This document shows, one piece after another, positions 45,721 through 58,547 of a DNA stretch of 64,000 bases (within the stretch, counting starts at the first letter, position 1; each line of letters begins with the position of its first letter). The stretch is from assembly GCA_039720395.1 (NCBI GenBank), contig CM077820.1:15027848-15091847 (forward strand). The letters are read 5' to 3'. This stretch comes from Liquidambar formosana (Eukaryota; Streptophyta; Magnoliopsida; Saxifragales; Altingiaceae). The position numbers and the translations under genes are program-made. Under the pieces are notes generated by a model. It saw nothing but the letters and a program-made list of their open reading frames with translations. It was not told the origin of the DNA and made no database searches.

Positions 45721-46148
45721 AACTTTTGATACTCACTCGGTCACTCCATGTCATATTATTTGATCACCCTGCTATTTTCGGATGTCCCAAAATATTTGAC
45801 TACTTTTAAAAGTCAAACCAAAAATATATGTTATTTTCCTAAAATACTTATTTTTTAGCTAATTTTTCCTTAGAAAATTAATCTTTTTCCGCGCAGGGGG
45901 TATTTTACGTGACAAAATTAATCTTATTATTGAAATTCTAATAAGATTTTGATAGGAAGTGCAATTGGAGAAGAGAATAAATAAAATAGGGCAAGTTTCA
46001 AAAAATTCCTAAAAAATGAAAGAAGTTTATTATTTTTATTTTTTTTTTAAAAAAAGGACTAAGATATTAAAAAGAATAAAATGCCAAGAATGTCTTATGA
46101 CCCATACATGTAACACAAGCCAGCATTTTGGATAAGTGCCCACTGCCC
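45721..46148. other. AT-rich spacer
   Basis: No gene. 45920-46050 (ATTGAAATTCTAATAAGATT) recurs near 43610-43720 and 54350-54450. Confidence 0.45.
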
Positions 46149-46846
46149 AGATGTCATGGTCGGTGAGGAAGGTATTAAGGAAGAAGTTGCTATTAGCGTT
46201 AGGTAAAAAAATGGAGAAGGATTAGCTTGATTTGAGCCTAGATGCGTAGGATAGGATCATCAATTTGAAAAAGCTCAAGAGTGTGGATTGAGACTCGGTT
46301 TCACGGCGAGCCTTCATCTTGATTTGAGTTCAGATATAACCTTCGTGGTCCGTGGTTTTTTACGACGACTATAATGGGTTTTGTTGTATGGCTTGATTAT
46401 TCATTTATCACTCATTATATCATTGTCTTGATAGAAGATGTTAAAACCCTTGTCCAGTATCTAGACGAAATAGCTACAGATGGGCAAGTGTTTTCTGTTT
46501 ACCTTGTCTTCATTTTTATGCTATTAGACACGTGATACATTCACATGTCATTTAAGTTAAAGAAAAAACTATAAACCTGTGTTTAATTAAAAATCATCAT
46601 AACTATTAAAAATTAAAGATTAAAAAAAATTAAAAATCATCATAATAATTTATAAAATGAAATCTAGCAATTTTTCCAAAGGTTATTTTACTTGGGAATT
46701 GGGATCCAAATTCCAAACAATAAAAAATGAAGTAAATTTTTCAATTTTAATTTATAGTAAAACTTGTATTGTGAAGATAAAAATTATTATTATTTAAAAT
46801 ATTATTAATTTGGCCCTTGCATTAGGAGATTCCTAGTTCCGCCCCT
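46149..46846. mobile_element. Inserted segment of about 700 bp, defined by its empty site
   Basis: The duplicated spacer reads GCCCACTGCC|TAGGTAGATATGATTCATGCC at 43820, but here the two halves are separated by about 700 bases ending GTTCCGCCCCTG, the end of the GGCTCCGCCCCTG element family. The interior at 46170-46400 is GC-richer and might be a captured gene piece, but I recognise no protein in it. Confidence 0.55.
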
Positions 46847-46975
46847 GTACGTAGGTATGATTTATGCCTTTCTTTGTCTCTACGAAAGTCAAGAATGATA
46901 CCTGACTTACCGATATAAATTCAGCCCGGATGTGTGAAAGCAAACACTTCCAAGGGAACCCCAAAATCCTTGCAA

Positions 46976-47050
46976 ACCACTTCTCAAATGCAAGCAACGG
47001 GGTTACTTATGGTTTTCCAGAGGCTATGCAGCTGTGTCCAATGAGTATTG
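46976..47050 (-). pseudogene. Orphan RLP leader 3
   Basis: ACTTCTCAAATGCAAGCAAC, then TTATGGTTTTCCAGAGGCTA and GCAGCTGTGTCCAATGAG match the RLP leaders at reduced identity. No RLP coding sequence adjoins it. Confidence 0.5.
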
Positions 47051-48470
47051 TGCGTCTCCTTCACTTCTAGGAGGACTTCGAGTCAAGAGAGAAAAACGGG
47101 CAATTACAAAAAAGCTATCATTGCAATAGCGTTGTCTCGTGATTTGATATAAAGCTGTCTTTCGACGTGTGAAGTGGCATGGGCAAAGACTGTATGATGA
47201 AGAAAGTCAAATGTGTGGGGAAAGGAACCAAGGGAAATTCCACTTAGGTAAGTGCTTCCCAAGCTAACACCAAACAAATGAAGTTGACAGTCATTTTGTA
47301 TGAAGTTGACCGTTGTTTTGTAACAAGTTGTCAGTTAAAGACCTTTGCCCACAACTTCCCGAATTGAAATCAAATTAATGGGTTCCCAATTCAATTTCGG
47401 AGTTGTGGATGGCACCATATAGAAACAAAATCACATTTAAATGGTTTTTTTAGTAGAATAAGTTTTTCATCAATCACATTGAATTGATAAATTTTTTTTA
47501 AAAAAAAATGATAATCATTATCACAAACAGTGAGGATTCAAAATAGTGACATTTCAAAATAGTGACCTCAACTAGAGTGATAATTCTAACATTTTAAACA
47601 TCTAATTCAAAGTGATGAATTTATACTTTCAATACTATATAAAAATTGTTTAATTGTTTAATTTTGAATTGGGAGCCCAAATAGGCCCTTAATGGATGAA
47701 TCTATTAATCAAATTGATGTGTTGATTTAATAATCCTTATGATTTTGTACACTAGATGAAACCCATTTGTTAAACGGTGTTCCTATTTGACCCCCTTAAA
47801 TAGCCTCTAAAAGAATCCCTCATGATGTGGTGGGAAAACAGAAATGAAGTAGTGGGACCCAATAACATTAGTTTTGAACTTCTAATTTGTTTTCATACTT
47901 ATGTCAAGGGTTCTTCTGGGTCTTTTAAGAGATGTTCAAAAGTATATTTCCTTTTGTTAACGTATCATGATCATTTATGGTAGCTGACACAACGAAATTC
48001 TAAGGTTATCCAACGTAAGTTGATTTGTACATGCTCAAACCCTTTGACTAAGATTTTGTGTAACACAAATCAATTGAATGATCAAGATAGCACAATAATC
48101 TGTGGCCCATCCCTAGAATAACATTAAGAATGCTTAGACACAAATCATTTTTCTAAACATCTCAATGCTTAGACACAAATCGTTGGCGCTAATAAGATAT
48201 TAATCATGAGACCTAAAAATGGATTGATCCAATTAATAAAAACCTTAAATCAAATAATGCACCCCTAGAATTAAGATTAGGAATAATACTCGATGTATTC
48301 TCGACGCCCAAACGAATTGGACCATAAAGTCCTAGTAATGGTACAAAGACGTGGGCAAATAGACTTCTGAAAATCCTGGAAGACTTCTGTAATAGCTGGT
48401 CTACGGCTCTTGGCTTTTCTTGGTGATAATTCTACCCTAGAGAATCTCTCTTTATCCTTTTTACTTTCTG
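47051..48470. repeat. RLP upstream repeat, copy 7
   Basis: Follows orphan leader 3 in the normal module order. 48040-48290 closely matches 56455-56700 (GGCCCATCCCTAGAATAA, TAAGAATGCTTAGACAC, ACCTAAAAATGGATTGATCC). No gene. Confidence 0.6.
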
Positions 48471-48823
48471 TCCTGCAATGAATTGCAATCTAAAACTCAC
48501 AGAGACTGTTTGGTATATCTAAAATCCTGATCAACTGAAGAAAGTATCAATTTTTTTTTAAAATATAAAAGTGTAGACTCAACCTGATCTAATTTGTTTA
48601 CAACTCCAGATCTAAGTTTAGCCAAGTATAGGTTTGAGTTTGTGGAGGAGAGAGGTTGAAGATAAATCTAGTAATCAAAGCACGAAATGGTAATATGTTA
48701 CCATGTTAAAAACTCGTAATCAAGTATGGTTGAGTGTATTTTTATAGTACAAAATAGTAATCTATTACTATTTTCTATATACATTTTTCAAAGCACAATA
48801 TAATAAACTGTTACTACTTTCTA
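48471..48823. other. Spacer with minisatellite-like AT sequence
   Basis: 48684-48823 contains diverged units with TTTTTCAAAGCAC and AATAAACTGTTACTA, related to the array at 53526-53690. No gene. Confidence 0.5.
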
Positions 48824-49170
48824 CTGGTGGAGCCAAGTGGGGGCCTTTGGGGGCACATGACCCCACAGGCTCAACCAAGTTTTATTTTTATTTTTATTTT
48901 TATTTTTCCTGGGAGAGATATTATCATTTGATAACTATTTCTCAACATAATGCCAAAAAGAGGAAAAGAGTAGTCATTTTAAAGCATATTTACATTTAAT
49001 TTGTAATAAGTTGACACAAACATCCTTTTTTTGGTATTAAATTCAAAAATGATTACTAAGAAGTAATTGTTTTAAAAAAAAGCTTTTCAAGGCTTTTAGT
49101 TCCCTATTCCCACTTTACAGAATCATAACATAGTGCTCCCCATTGGAGATAAATCCTTGCTCCGCCCCTG
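48824..49170. mobile_element. MITE, CTGGTGGAGCC...GCTCCGCCCCTG family
   Basis: The ends are inverted (CTGGTGGAGCCAAGTGG and CCTTGCTCCGCCCCTG). The interior (GAGAGATATTATCATTTGAT, CATAATGCCAAAAAGAGGAA) matches 53280-53525. No target duplication was found. Confidence 0.6.
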
Positions 49171-51049
49171 AAAGCGAAAGTTCTTACAGGTACCCACCCA
49201 TTTTTTACCGCGTGAGACCCGCTTGGGGTCATGGTCATTGATGAAGCTAGCTACCAGTGAGTCTTTCTGGCTGTCTGGAAAAAAATGTTCGTTGTCACAA
49301 TCAATATTGAATTATGAGGATGCTTTTAGTGTCCCCACACTGATTGAAATTTTCATATTTATGGAGTCCTCCTTTGAAATCAAACGGCCAAAACAAATCA
49401 AACGAAACTAGGACAAGAAAGAAAGGGCTAGGAATGGTAGGCCGGCGACACGCGTAGTAATTACATTAATGCATGGTTAGAAAGAATTTCATGACGACTT
49501 CAACAAGGCTAAACGGGTGAGGTCAGGACAGCCTTTCTATAGTGACTAGCTACGAGAAAAAGTGAAGAAAAAAAGGCCAGGCATTTCTACTGGGCCTTCC
49601 ATTCTGATCTATCAACATCGGTTTGTGAGACGTTTGTGACTACGAGGAGGCTTTGGGTCAGTTTCATCAGTACTAAGTAGGAATGATGGAAAATGTGGGA
49701 TGAAAGAAAATGAGGATGGTAGGTGGAGAAATTGTATTAACTAAGCAGTGGCGGTCAAGTGCAAAGGCACAGCCGTGTGGAGAAATTAGTTATGGCATCA
49801 AATTGTCTAATCCAACCTCAATATGCTTAGAAGACTTTTGTGACTTTGAATTGTGATATATGGATAATAGTGAAGAGACTGAGATCAAGTCATGCATGAC
49901 AACTTGAACACGGCGAAACGAGTGATGACAGCCTTCAAGTTGAGACACATGCAAAGCGAAACTTCGTGCTGGTCATCCAATATTTCTCTTGTTCCACGTA
50001 AGGATATATAAAAGCGACGACTTATATTTTTATTTCTTGTTTAATATTGTATTGTACTTGAATTTTAATTTTCTATTAAATAAAAATTACTTTCTAGTCT
50101 CAAATAACTGATTTTTGCAAATAAAAAATATATTATTCTTTCTTTCAAATGAAAATTACCTTTTTGGTCTTAAATATTGAATTTTTACAAATATTTCATT
50201 TCATTCTCATTCTTATTCTATTATTTTTCCATTTCATTCACTCAAACCAAATGCAGCCTTAGCTTTTTCCTATTCTCCTTTTCCTTTTCCTTTACCTCTT
50301 TTCATCCAATCCCAATTTGTTACAGTAGTAAAAATGGAGCTCCAAAGGATGTATACAGCTGAAATGACCGGCCCTTGTGATTTAGTGGTGATGCCTGTGT
50401 AAATGAGAGTTTAGGTAATTATAGGTCTAAGGACCATTTTCTTCCAATGACCAAAAAAAAGAGGGGGGGGGGGGGATTGGGGGGCTGAAATGTGTTTAAT
50501 GTGACGGAATAAAGGAAGTGCACTGGCGAAGTTTCTGAGAAAATCATTGTCCTTGATTGTAAAATGAATGGTTATACTAACACAAGTCCATGGATTGGGT
50601 CACATAGTGGTAGTGCCTTAAAGCTGAAGAAAAGAATGCGCAAACCTAATTCGTATGGAAATATTTCAAGAATTTCATGTAAAGTTAAGCTCAGTTTTGT
50701 TAGAAATCTATTTCAGTTTGTAAGGATTTTTTTTCCTTTCATTTGTGGTCTGTATGGGCACTATGAAGAACCCACCTTCGGTGGGTATCATTCAAAGCGT
50801 TCCCTCTTCAAGGCCGGCCACTAAATATTTTTGCCAACAACCAGACAATGTTTTGGATATTCCTCTTCTTTTTGATCCCTTGTCTTCTTTTTCCTTTTCA
50901 TTTTCTTTGAACATTCCCAATCCACAAATACTTAAAAGATTCCCGACCACTACCACCAACTAGAGCTTAAGTTAGGGTTTGTTTGGGTGTTGGATCCATT
51001 CGAAATTAAACAATCCAAGAATTTTATATAGTATTAAAGGCATATAAAT
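49171..51049. other. Low-copy spacer with local repeats
   Basis: 49186-49600 is repeated with changes at 51540 and 52340-52740 (AAAGTTCTTACAGGTACCCA, GAATTATGAGGATGCTT, GCATGGTTAGAAAGAATTTC). 50160-50290 is pyrimidine-rich. At 50463 is a run of 13 G. Open frames at 50564-50963 have no recognised family. I see no convincing gene. Confidence 0.45.
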
Positions 51050-53220
51050 TCATTACCTAAAATTTACAAATTCAAAGCCAAATTATAGGCTCCATTAAAC
51101 CCTACTAGTAACTAGGGGTGTGAGGTTTGCAGAAGTTTTGGTTTTGATTCCACGTGGGTAAGTGTGTGTTCTCTTATTGGTTGGCAAAAAAATTAAAAAA
51201 AATTTAAATTAAAAAAAAAAAAATGATGATCAGAAATTTTATAAAATTGACCTCAATTATTGAATTTGGTATCCTAAAAGGACCCAAATTTTACGACTTA
51301 GATCTTTATTAATTAAGAACTACTAAAAATAAGCAAATAAGACCCTAACTTAAAAAAAGACTCAAGAAAAATCATTATCCTTCATTGCTATCAAATTCTC
51401 TGAATAGTCTCAATGGTTAGACAGACAGTTTGTGCCTGTGAATTGTGATTGATCCATGGATAATCAAGGAGACTTATACAAATTCATTACATCTTCAACA
51501 AGATCTAAACGAGGGGCCTTTAGAATTGACAGCACAAGGGCGAAAGTTCTTGTAGGTACCCAATACCAACCAACCCACTAATGACAGGTTACAAAATTTT
51601 TAACCCGCCGCGAAACCGTATGTGCTAAAAACCGGTGGGTTGGTTGATTTTTTAGATAGTTTGTCATCAATGGTTTGGGCAAGTTTGGCGGTTTCTATCA
51701 TATCATTTTTAATTGAGCATTTTCTAATATATATTGGGCCTTAATTGATGAGTTGTAAATAAATCCAAAAAATTTAACCATTTTAATTGGTTATGTAAAG
51801 CTTGATACACACTTTCACCATATCTTAATACCAAAGAAGTAAATTAATTATGACTTTGTGAGAATAAACACCCAATCAATGTAGATGAAATTGGAGATAG
51901 TTAATGTTAAATTAATTTCGAATCTTTCTCGAAGACCCAAAATATAGCAACCTAACAAAGTAGCAATAAGAAATAGCAAAATACACTAATATGTAACCCA
52001 ATTCCATGTTTTAGAATGGGGACTTGGGTATGTGAATCGTGTCATATCTTAATGAGTTGATGTGCATGTTTGGGGACTTGGGAATCTAAGGCCTAAGGTT
52101 ATCTATTTGGCCATCAATAATTGCTATAAGAAGATTTCTTTATTCGATTTTTATAATTTTATACATATGATGTTAAAGGCGAGTCGGTTTGGTTTATTAG
52201 CGGTTTGATAACGTTTAACCCACCAATCAAACCAAACCGTCAATTTTATTGCTCAATCTACCCAAACCACGTTGCCTAACCTCTCAAACTGTCTAGGTTG
52301 GTGCGGTATGGAGTGGATTGGTCGGCTTTTGCACATCCCTACCTGCAATGACAACTCTGCCTAGCCGCCTGGGAAAAAATGTTGTGTCGCAATAAATATT
52401 CAATTATGAGGATGCTTAATTTTATGCACTACGTAACCCCCCAATGATTGAAATCTTTATACTGATCGAGTACTAAGGCCTGGCCGTGTGGGGCTTGCCA
52501 TGACTTATAGATCGAAGTCTTCCTCTAAAAGTCAAGACAGCCAAAACAAATCAGGCAAAACTAGGATAAGAAAAAAAAAGGTCAGGACTAGTAGGCAATC
52601 GACATCCGTAGTATTTACGTGAATGCATGGTTAGAAAGAATTTCACAACTTTGAATGTGAAATAATGGAAACTAGAAGGATATTGTCATGACAACTTCAA
52701 CAAGGCCAAAACGGGTGAGGACAGCCTTTAAATTGATAGCATATAGAAAAAGTGAGTGCAGGCATGACCCACATTTCTTGTCCGATATGAGGTCACTTAG
52801 CTACGGTCACTGGAACAATATATTCTTGGTTTTATACTTTAAAGCTGAATTATAGGCTGCACAAAACCCTACTAGAGATTAGAAATTTTCTAAAATTGAC
52901 CTTAATTATCGAATATGGTATCCTAAAAGTATCCAAATTTTACAAATTAGATCTTAATTAATTAAGAGCTACTAAAAATAAGCAAATAAGGTCGTGACCT
53001 GGTTAAAAAACAAAATTATAAAACTCAAGAAAAATCCTTGTCCTTCGAATTCATTGCTATCGATCAAATTCTCTGAATAATCTTTAATGGTTGGAGAGAC
53101 ATACATACGTGACTATGAATAGTGATCCATGGATATCAAGGAGAGACGATAGATCAATTCATTACATCTTCAACAAGACTAAATGAGAGGCCTTTAAATT
53201 GACAACACAAGGCGAACACT
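51050..53220. repeat. Tandem spacer duplication with insertions
   Basis: 51050-51545 and 52845-53215 are copies (AATTATAGGCTCCATTAAAC-type, CTACTAAAAATAAGCAAATA, CATTACATCTTCAACAAGA). The first carries an extra piece of about 115 bases (51109-51226) with GTTTTGATTCCACG, like a tRNA-type B box, and an A-rich tail, possibly a SINE remnant. Between the copies, 51560-52340 is an extra segment relative to 49210, with CCGGTGGGTTGG and reversed-looking CCAACCCACT ends. Confidence 0.55.
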
Positions 53221-53690
53221 AGCTAAGCCAGGGGGGCCTTTGTACGTGCCCCCACTGGTTCAACCAAGGTTTTTTTTTAGGAGAGATATTACCATTTGAT
53301 GTCTATTTCTCAACATAATGCCAAAAAGAGGAAAATAATAGTCATTTTAAAGCATATTTACATTTAATGTGTAATAAGTTGACACCAATATCCTTTTTTT
53401 GGTATTCAATTGGAAAATGATTACTAAAAAGTAATGCTTTCTAGGGCTTTTAGTTCCCCATTCTCATTTCACAGAATCATATAGCACAGTACCCCTATTG
53501 GAGATAAATCCTGGCTCTGCCCCTGCTACTTTCGATATAAATTTTTCAAATTACAAAGTAGTAAATTGTTATTATTTTTTATATAAATTTTTCAAAGCAC
53601 GAAATAATAAACTGTTATCATTCTCTATATAAATTTATCAAAACACGAAATAGTAAATTGTTTCTATGTTATATACAAATTCTGCAACTT
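53221..53690. repeat. Truncated MITE copy and 48-bp minisatellite
   Basis: 53221-53525 is a second copy of the element at 48824, ending GGCTCTGCCCCTG. 53526-53690 consists of about three units of some 48 bases (TATATAAATTTTTCAAAGCA, ACGAAATAATAAACTGTTA). Confidence 0.6.
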
Positions 53691-55047
53691 CTCGACCAAC
53701 AACAATGAAAGCTCAGTAAGGCTGATCAACAATAATGGAAGAAAAACTCTTTCTTATTTATTTATTTTTTTAAAATGTAATTTAATTAATGTTAAGTTGC
53801 CGACTAAAATAACCAGTAGGAATAAAAAAGGGTCAAACTTCATCTGAGTTTCCAGGTAAGTGCTTGGTGTAACTTTATTCCTTTCACGAGGAAATGGAAG
53901 AATTTATTTTAGCATCAAACCAAATATTTTCTTGTACACTTTAATAATTGAGTCCAAAAAAGTAAAAAAAATAATACTAATAATAATTGAGTACAAACAC
54001 ACCGGATTCTATGTTGTCCTTTTCTACCTCTTCCTTTCCGTGTGAGGCCCACCACCACTATGCCCTGCCACCTGCCCAACTCCCAATCGACGTACACTCC
54101 ACTGTTCTAATTCCCTGTTTTCTTGTTGACCAAAAAAGGAGGAGGCCTTTCTTGGCAATTTCGATGTAACTCACTTGGAAGCAGCATAGTGTCGGCAGAA
54201 CAAAGCGTATGGAAGCAAATGTGACCCACTAATACTAATATTAATTCCAAACCCGATGTGTACAAGCAACACTTCCGAAGACCTTAGAGTCCATGCGAAC
54301 TGGACAAAGGTCATCCACTACCGAGTAATAATGGTGCAAAGACTTTTTTGTTGAAATTCTAATAAGATTTTGATAGGAAGTGTAATGGGAGAAGAGAATA
54401 AATAAAATAGGGCAAGTTTCAAAAAATTACTAAAAAATGAAAGAAGTTTAATCAGCAAATTAAGATTAAGAATTCTTGGTATTTTTTTGACGCCCAAATA
54501 AATTGGACACTAATTAAAGTCCTGCAATATATACTAATGGTTCAATTCAAAGACTTGGGTTAAAAACAAAAATAAAATAAAAAAACAAAAACAAAAATGA
54601 GTTTCAGACTTTTGGAATAGCTGGTCTACTTCTGTTGGCTGTTCTCTGTGATATATTCTACCCTGAAGAATCTCCCTTAGTTTAATTTAATCCTTTTACT
54701 TTCTCTCTGCCGTCTAAGCCTCACAGGTTTTTTGATTGGCCTAAGCCTCATAGTCTTGCTAAAATATTGCTATATGTCTTGATAGCAATTCTCCAGGACC
54801 ACAGATTTTTTCTTTCATTGATTATTATGTTGTTTTGTGCACGAATTTATCGTTACAATGATAAATACAGATGCATTGCAGTGACAGAATTTTACATTAT
54901 ATGATGCCTTTTATGTTTCTTAACTCATGTTCAAATTTGAATTGCATACCATGGAAATTTTATGACTCTATCGAGCAATCAATCGTTTACAATGCCTTGA
55001 TGACTAGCTAAAATTTTATGTCCAACTTTTTAAAACCTTCAGTAAAT
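53691..55047. repeat. Spacer with RLP upstream repeat fragment, copy 8
   Basis: 54215-54450 matches the 43 kb spacer units. 54450-54800 carries upstream-repeat landmarks (TTTGACGCCCAAATAAATTG, TCTAAGCCTCACAGG). 53690-54180 shows nothing that I recognise. Confidence 0.5.
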
Positions 55048-56140
55048 CATAATTGTTACAATCTAGCTCACAAAAAAGGCAAAACTAGCTAAGAAGGGCG
55101 AAACCTATATTGAGGCAAAAACTAAAAATATCAACTGAAAGTGGGTTCCACTTTTGGGGCATGGATCCTCTCCAGTACAATCTTGGACCATCCATGTGTG
55201 AGCCCCACCTCACATGGATGGTTCAAGATTGTACTGGAGCTGTCCAGTTACTGGAGAGGATCCTCTCCCCCACTTTTGAGTTTGATTGAAAATCTTGAAT
55301 TCAAGATATGTAGCAAAGCCCAATATTATTATACATCATGCATGCCAAATTTCAAGATAATCAGAGATTAGAAATTAGCTCATTTATAAATTACCCCTAA
55401 ATTATAATTTTATTTATAAAATAAATGTAAGTTTACATACGGATTAAATGCTTTTCGATATCTGATTAACTTAAAATTCGGCATGCATGAGGTGCATGAG
55501 TATAATATCTAATCTAACAATTAAATTAGCAAAATGTTAAGATATTGAGAAGTATTAAGAGTAGAAAATTTTATACTAACTGTAAACATATCCCTTCCCA
55601 TCCACGTATACTTTGTTATTACATCGAATACACATTGAATAGTTGTTTGATTTTTGGATTGGGTCAAGTGATCCAAGCCTTAAGTAGGACCCAACAAGAA
55701 TAGAGATGTATTCCCAATTTGTCAAGCCTTAACATAATTCTAAGTTTCATTAAATTTCCCTAGCTTGAAAGATCGTAGATCAGTCTCGAAAATATGTGGG
55801 CATCATTCATGTTCATGACCATCCAGGCACCCACCATATATGACCATCTTGAAAGGTAAGGATTGCGGTATTAATTGCATTTGATAAAGTCAAGTAAATG
55901 GATGTGTTCAAAAGAAGACACCATTGTTGTGAAGGTGTTGGATGTGTGAAGATTACATTGCTCCGATAATGCAGATTTTTTGTTACAAGCTAGATTGTAT
56001 CACACTGTCACACAACATGAAAGAGAGACCCCTAGTTGGTCTCCATTCACAAGCTGAGTCTTCGCACAGACACCTCCATTTGAACCAATAAGAGTTTCCA
56101 CATTGTTTGGAACAATTTTGAGAAAGATGATTCTTGTTTT
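55048..56140. repeat. Dispersed block A, copy B
   Basis: Collinear with 16072-17025, but interrupted by the MITE at 55157-55269. No gene. Confidence 0.75.
55157..55269. mobile_element. 113-bp foldback MITE with 9-bp target duplication
   Basis: The insert runs from GGGCATGGATCCTCTCCAGT to ACTGGAGAGGATCCTCTCC and folds on itself, including TCTTGGACCATCCATGTG against its complement. CCACTTTTG flanks it at 55148-55156 and 55270-55278. The paralog has a single CCACCTTTG at 16171-16179 and no insert. Confidence 0.9.
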
Positions 56141-56924
56141 TCATTTTCCTTTTTCTTTCCATTTTTTTGGTTGAGTAGAACTTTTATAAGGATTAAAAGT
56201 TATCATTAGACTGAGACAATTATGATTAAAACTATATATATTTCCCTTTATTTAGGAAGAAATAACTCAAAATATCAACAGATTTGTTTGCAAATAAAGT
56301 GGGAGTTCTTGGAATTCTTTGGTCTCAATTGTGGTCAATTGGTTGACATCAAATAGAAATATTGCTTGTTCCATTACATAGAACTCATGTCTAGCTCTTA
56401 TGAGCTAGCATACAAGTGAGGACGAAATCTAAGCGCATTATAACAAAATGGACCCTTTGACTAAGATTTTGTGCAACACAAATCAATTGAATGATGAGGA
56501 AAGCACAACAATCTGTGGCCCATCCCTAGAATAAGATTAAGAATGCTTAGACACTAATCGTTTTTCTAAACATCTCAATGCTAGGACCCAAATCGTTTGT
56601 GCTAATGAGCTAGTAAGCGTGAGACCTAAAAATGGATTGATCCAATAAAAACGTTAGGTCATGTAATGCACCCCTAGAATTAAGATTAAAAATAATTATC
56701 CCCCGTTGCTATATTATTGGCCTCCTTTTCATTTTAAAATATTTCAAAATTATTGTCACATTTCAAAAGTCAATAATTCTTTTTATTTCATTTCCTAAAA
56801 TACCTTTAAAAGGGGTTTTTTTTTTTTTTTTTTTAAAATGTTTCGTAAACTTAAGAGCAAAATTGGAATGCGTGTTTTTAAAATTAAAAAAAATAGGCAA
56901 TCAATATTCTCAACGTGAAAATAA
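56141..56924. repeat. RLP upstream fragments and spacer
   Basis: 56455-56700 matches 48040-48290. The rest is AT-rich, with a T-run at 56816-56834. No gene. Confidence 0.5.
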
Positions 56925-57328
56925 ACTGGACCAGAAGTCTCGCAATAGTAGTGGTACACAGACTTGGAAGACTTCTGGGCTTTTCTTGTTTCAACAAATG
57001 ACAAGTTTGCAATTCTACACACGGAAAATGAGGGAAGACTCGATTAGGCAGACTCTATAAATAAAAAGGCCATCAGTTCATTGCAATAGTTGATGTCTCA
57101 TGATTTGATAGAAAGCTATATGTAGCTGTGAGAAGTGGGCAAAAACTCTATGAAGCCAGTCAGTCAAGGTGTGGGGATCTCAATTTAATGGGTTTCAATT
57201 TGGAACTAGTGGGTGGCACCATATAGAAACAAAATCACTTTTGAATAGGTTTTTAAATAGAACAAGTTTTTGTTTTTGTGACTTCTATTGTTTTTTGGTT
57301 TTTCCTTAATATATTTACTTGCTTAACC

Positions 57329-57365
<37 letters not shown>

Positions 57366-57690
57366 AGAAGAAGAAGAAGAAGAAGAAGAAGAAGAAGAGA
57401 ACTAGTTTGTCATATTGAATCACTTTTAAATAGGTTTTTAAATATGTCTTGATGGTAATTCTCCAGGTTCAACCACCGAGTATGGTCATATTGAATCCTA
57501 TAGCCTACTGTTTACCTGTGAGGATTGGGGCATTGCATTTTATGAAGTCAGTCAATAAATGTGTCTAAATTAAAGCAGCACCTCAATATCAATACAAGTG
57601 TAATTCATTTTCGGCCATACAAGTGTTTAGTGTAAATATTGGGTTGGATTTGATCGACAATATTATCTCCTTGCACTGTTATTCATGTTC
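56925..57690. repeat. RLP upstream repeat, copy 9, with (AAG)n
   Basis: Collinear with 19676-20420. A poly-A run of more than 30 followed by about eleven AAG units (57329-57398) replaces a short A-rich tract in the other copy. Confidence 0.7.
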
Positions 57691-58207
57691 AGCCATTATC
57701 TTGACTAGGCCATTTTGATTAATCTGCTTTGTTTTTTTTTTCTGGGGTGGGACGTCACGATTGGTAAGACAGGTTAGGCAGTGATTTATCAAAATTTTAA
57801 AAACAAAAATGCCAAAATTCAGCTTGAAAGAATATGTATGGTTCTGGGGCAACCTCAAGAAATTGTTTTGGTTTTAGAAATTGGGATATGTACATGAACT
57901 CTTCTCCACCTAAATATTGCTATAAATAACAAACACCCCTCAGCCAAAATAATTATAAATTATAAATTATAAATAATACTCCGTAAATAATAAAACCAAA
58001 GACCCAACTCTTTCAAAATTTTGCTTGGAAGTTGGAACTCTATGTCAAAATAATTTTATGTGCTATTTACTCTCAACAGGTAGGTTTGAAAGCAACTTCA
58101 GCAAAGCAAGATTTCTTATATTATTCAAGATTGGCCTTCTAGCTATTTAGGAAAAAATGAGGTAGTGAAAATAAATGTTTGGACATCAGACATTTACAAA
58201 ATACTCT

Positions 58208-58247
<40 letters not shown>

Positions 58248-58547
58248 TACTTCCAAAATGCTTCTCATTATTCTTTAGGTCACTTCCAACTACACCGCAA
58301 GTGTATAGATTTGGACACCCTTTAAAATATGAAATCTGATTACACCGCAAGTGTATAGTACTTCTCCCGCATGACTCCATGAAATGCAGAGTAGGTTCGA
58401 TATTGAAAAGGGAAAAAATGTCTTGAATTTTGAAGTTGTAATTCGTGTTGCTTATGGATTGTAACTTCCCATTTCTCACCAATATTATGAGTACCGGCTT
58501 CCTAACAGAAGAATGGGATAAATTGTTCGTAAAAAATATATAGAATA
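57691..58547 (+). pseudogene. LPA2 intron end and first part of exon 2, relic
   Basis: 58080-58480 follows the LPA2 intron (CTCAACAGGTAGGTTTGAAA, TTTGGACACCCTTTAAAATA, GATATTGAAAAGGG). At 58495-58540, GGCTTCCTAACAGAAGAATG and ATAAATTGTTCGTAAAAAAT reproduce the first 45 bases or so of exon 2 (FLPEEW region) with changes. The exon then stops abruptly. A (CT)n tract lies at 58206-58242, and TACACCGCAAGTGTATAG occurs twice (about 58292 and 58342). Confidence 0.65.

Noticed and set aside
50340..50450. Possible SINE head (GATTTAGTGGTGATGCC like an A box)
   Set aside because: No convincing B box, tail or target duplication was found.
50564..50963. Two overlapping plus-strand frames with moderate length
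   Set aside because: No family, splice context or codon pattern supports a gene.
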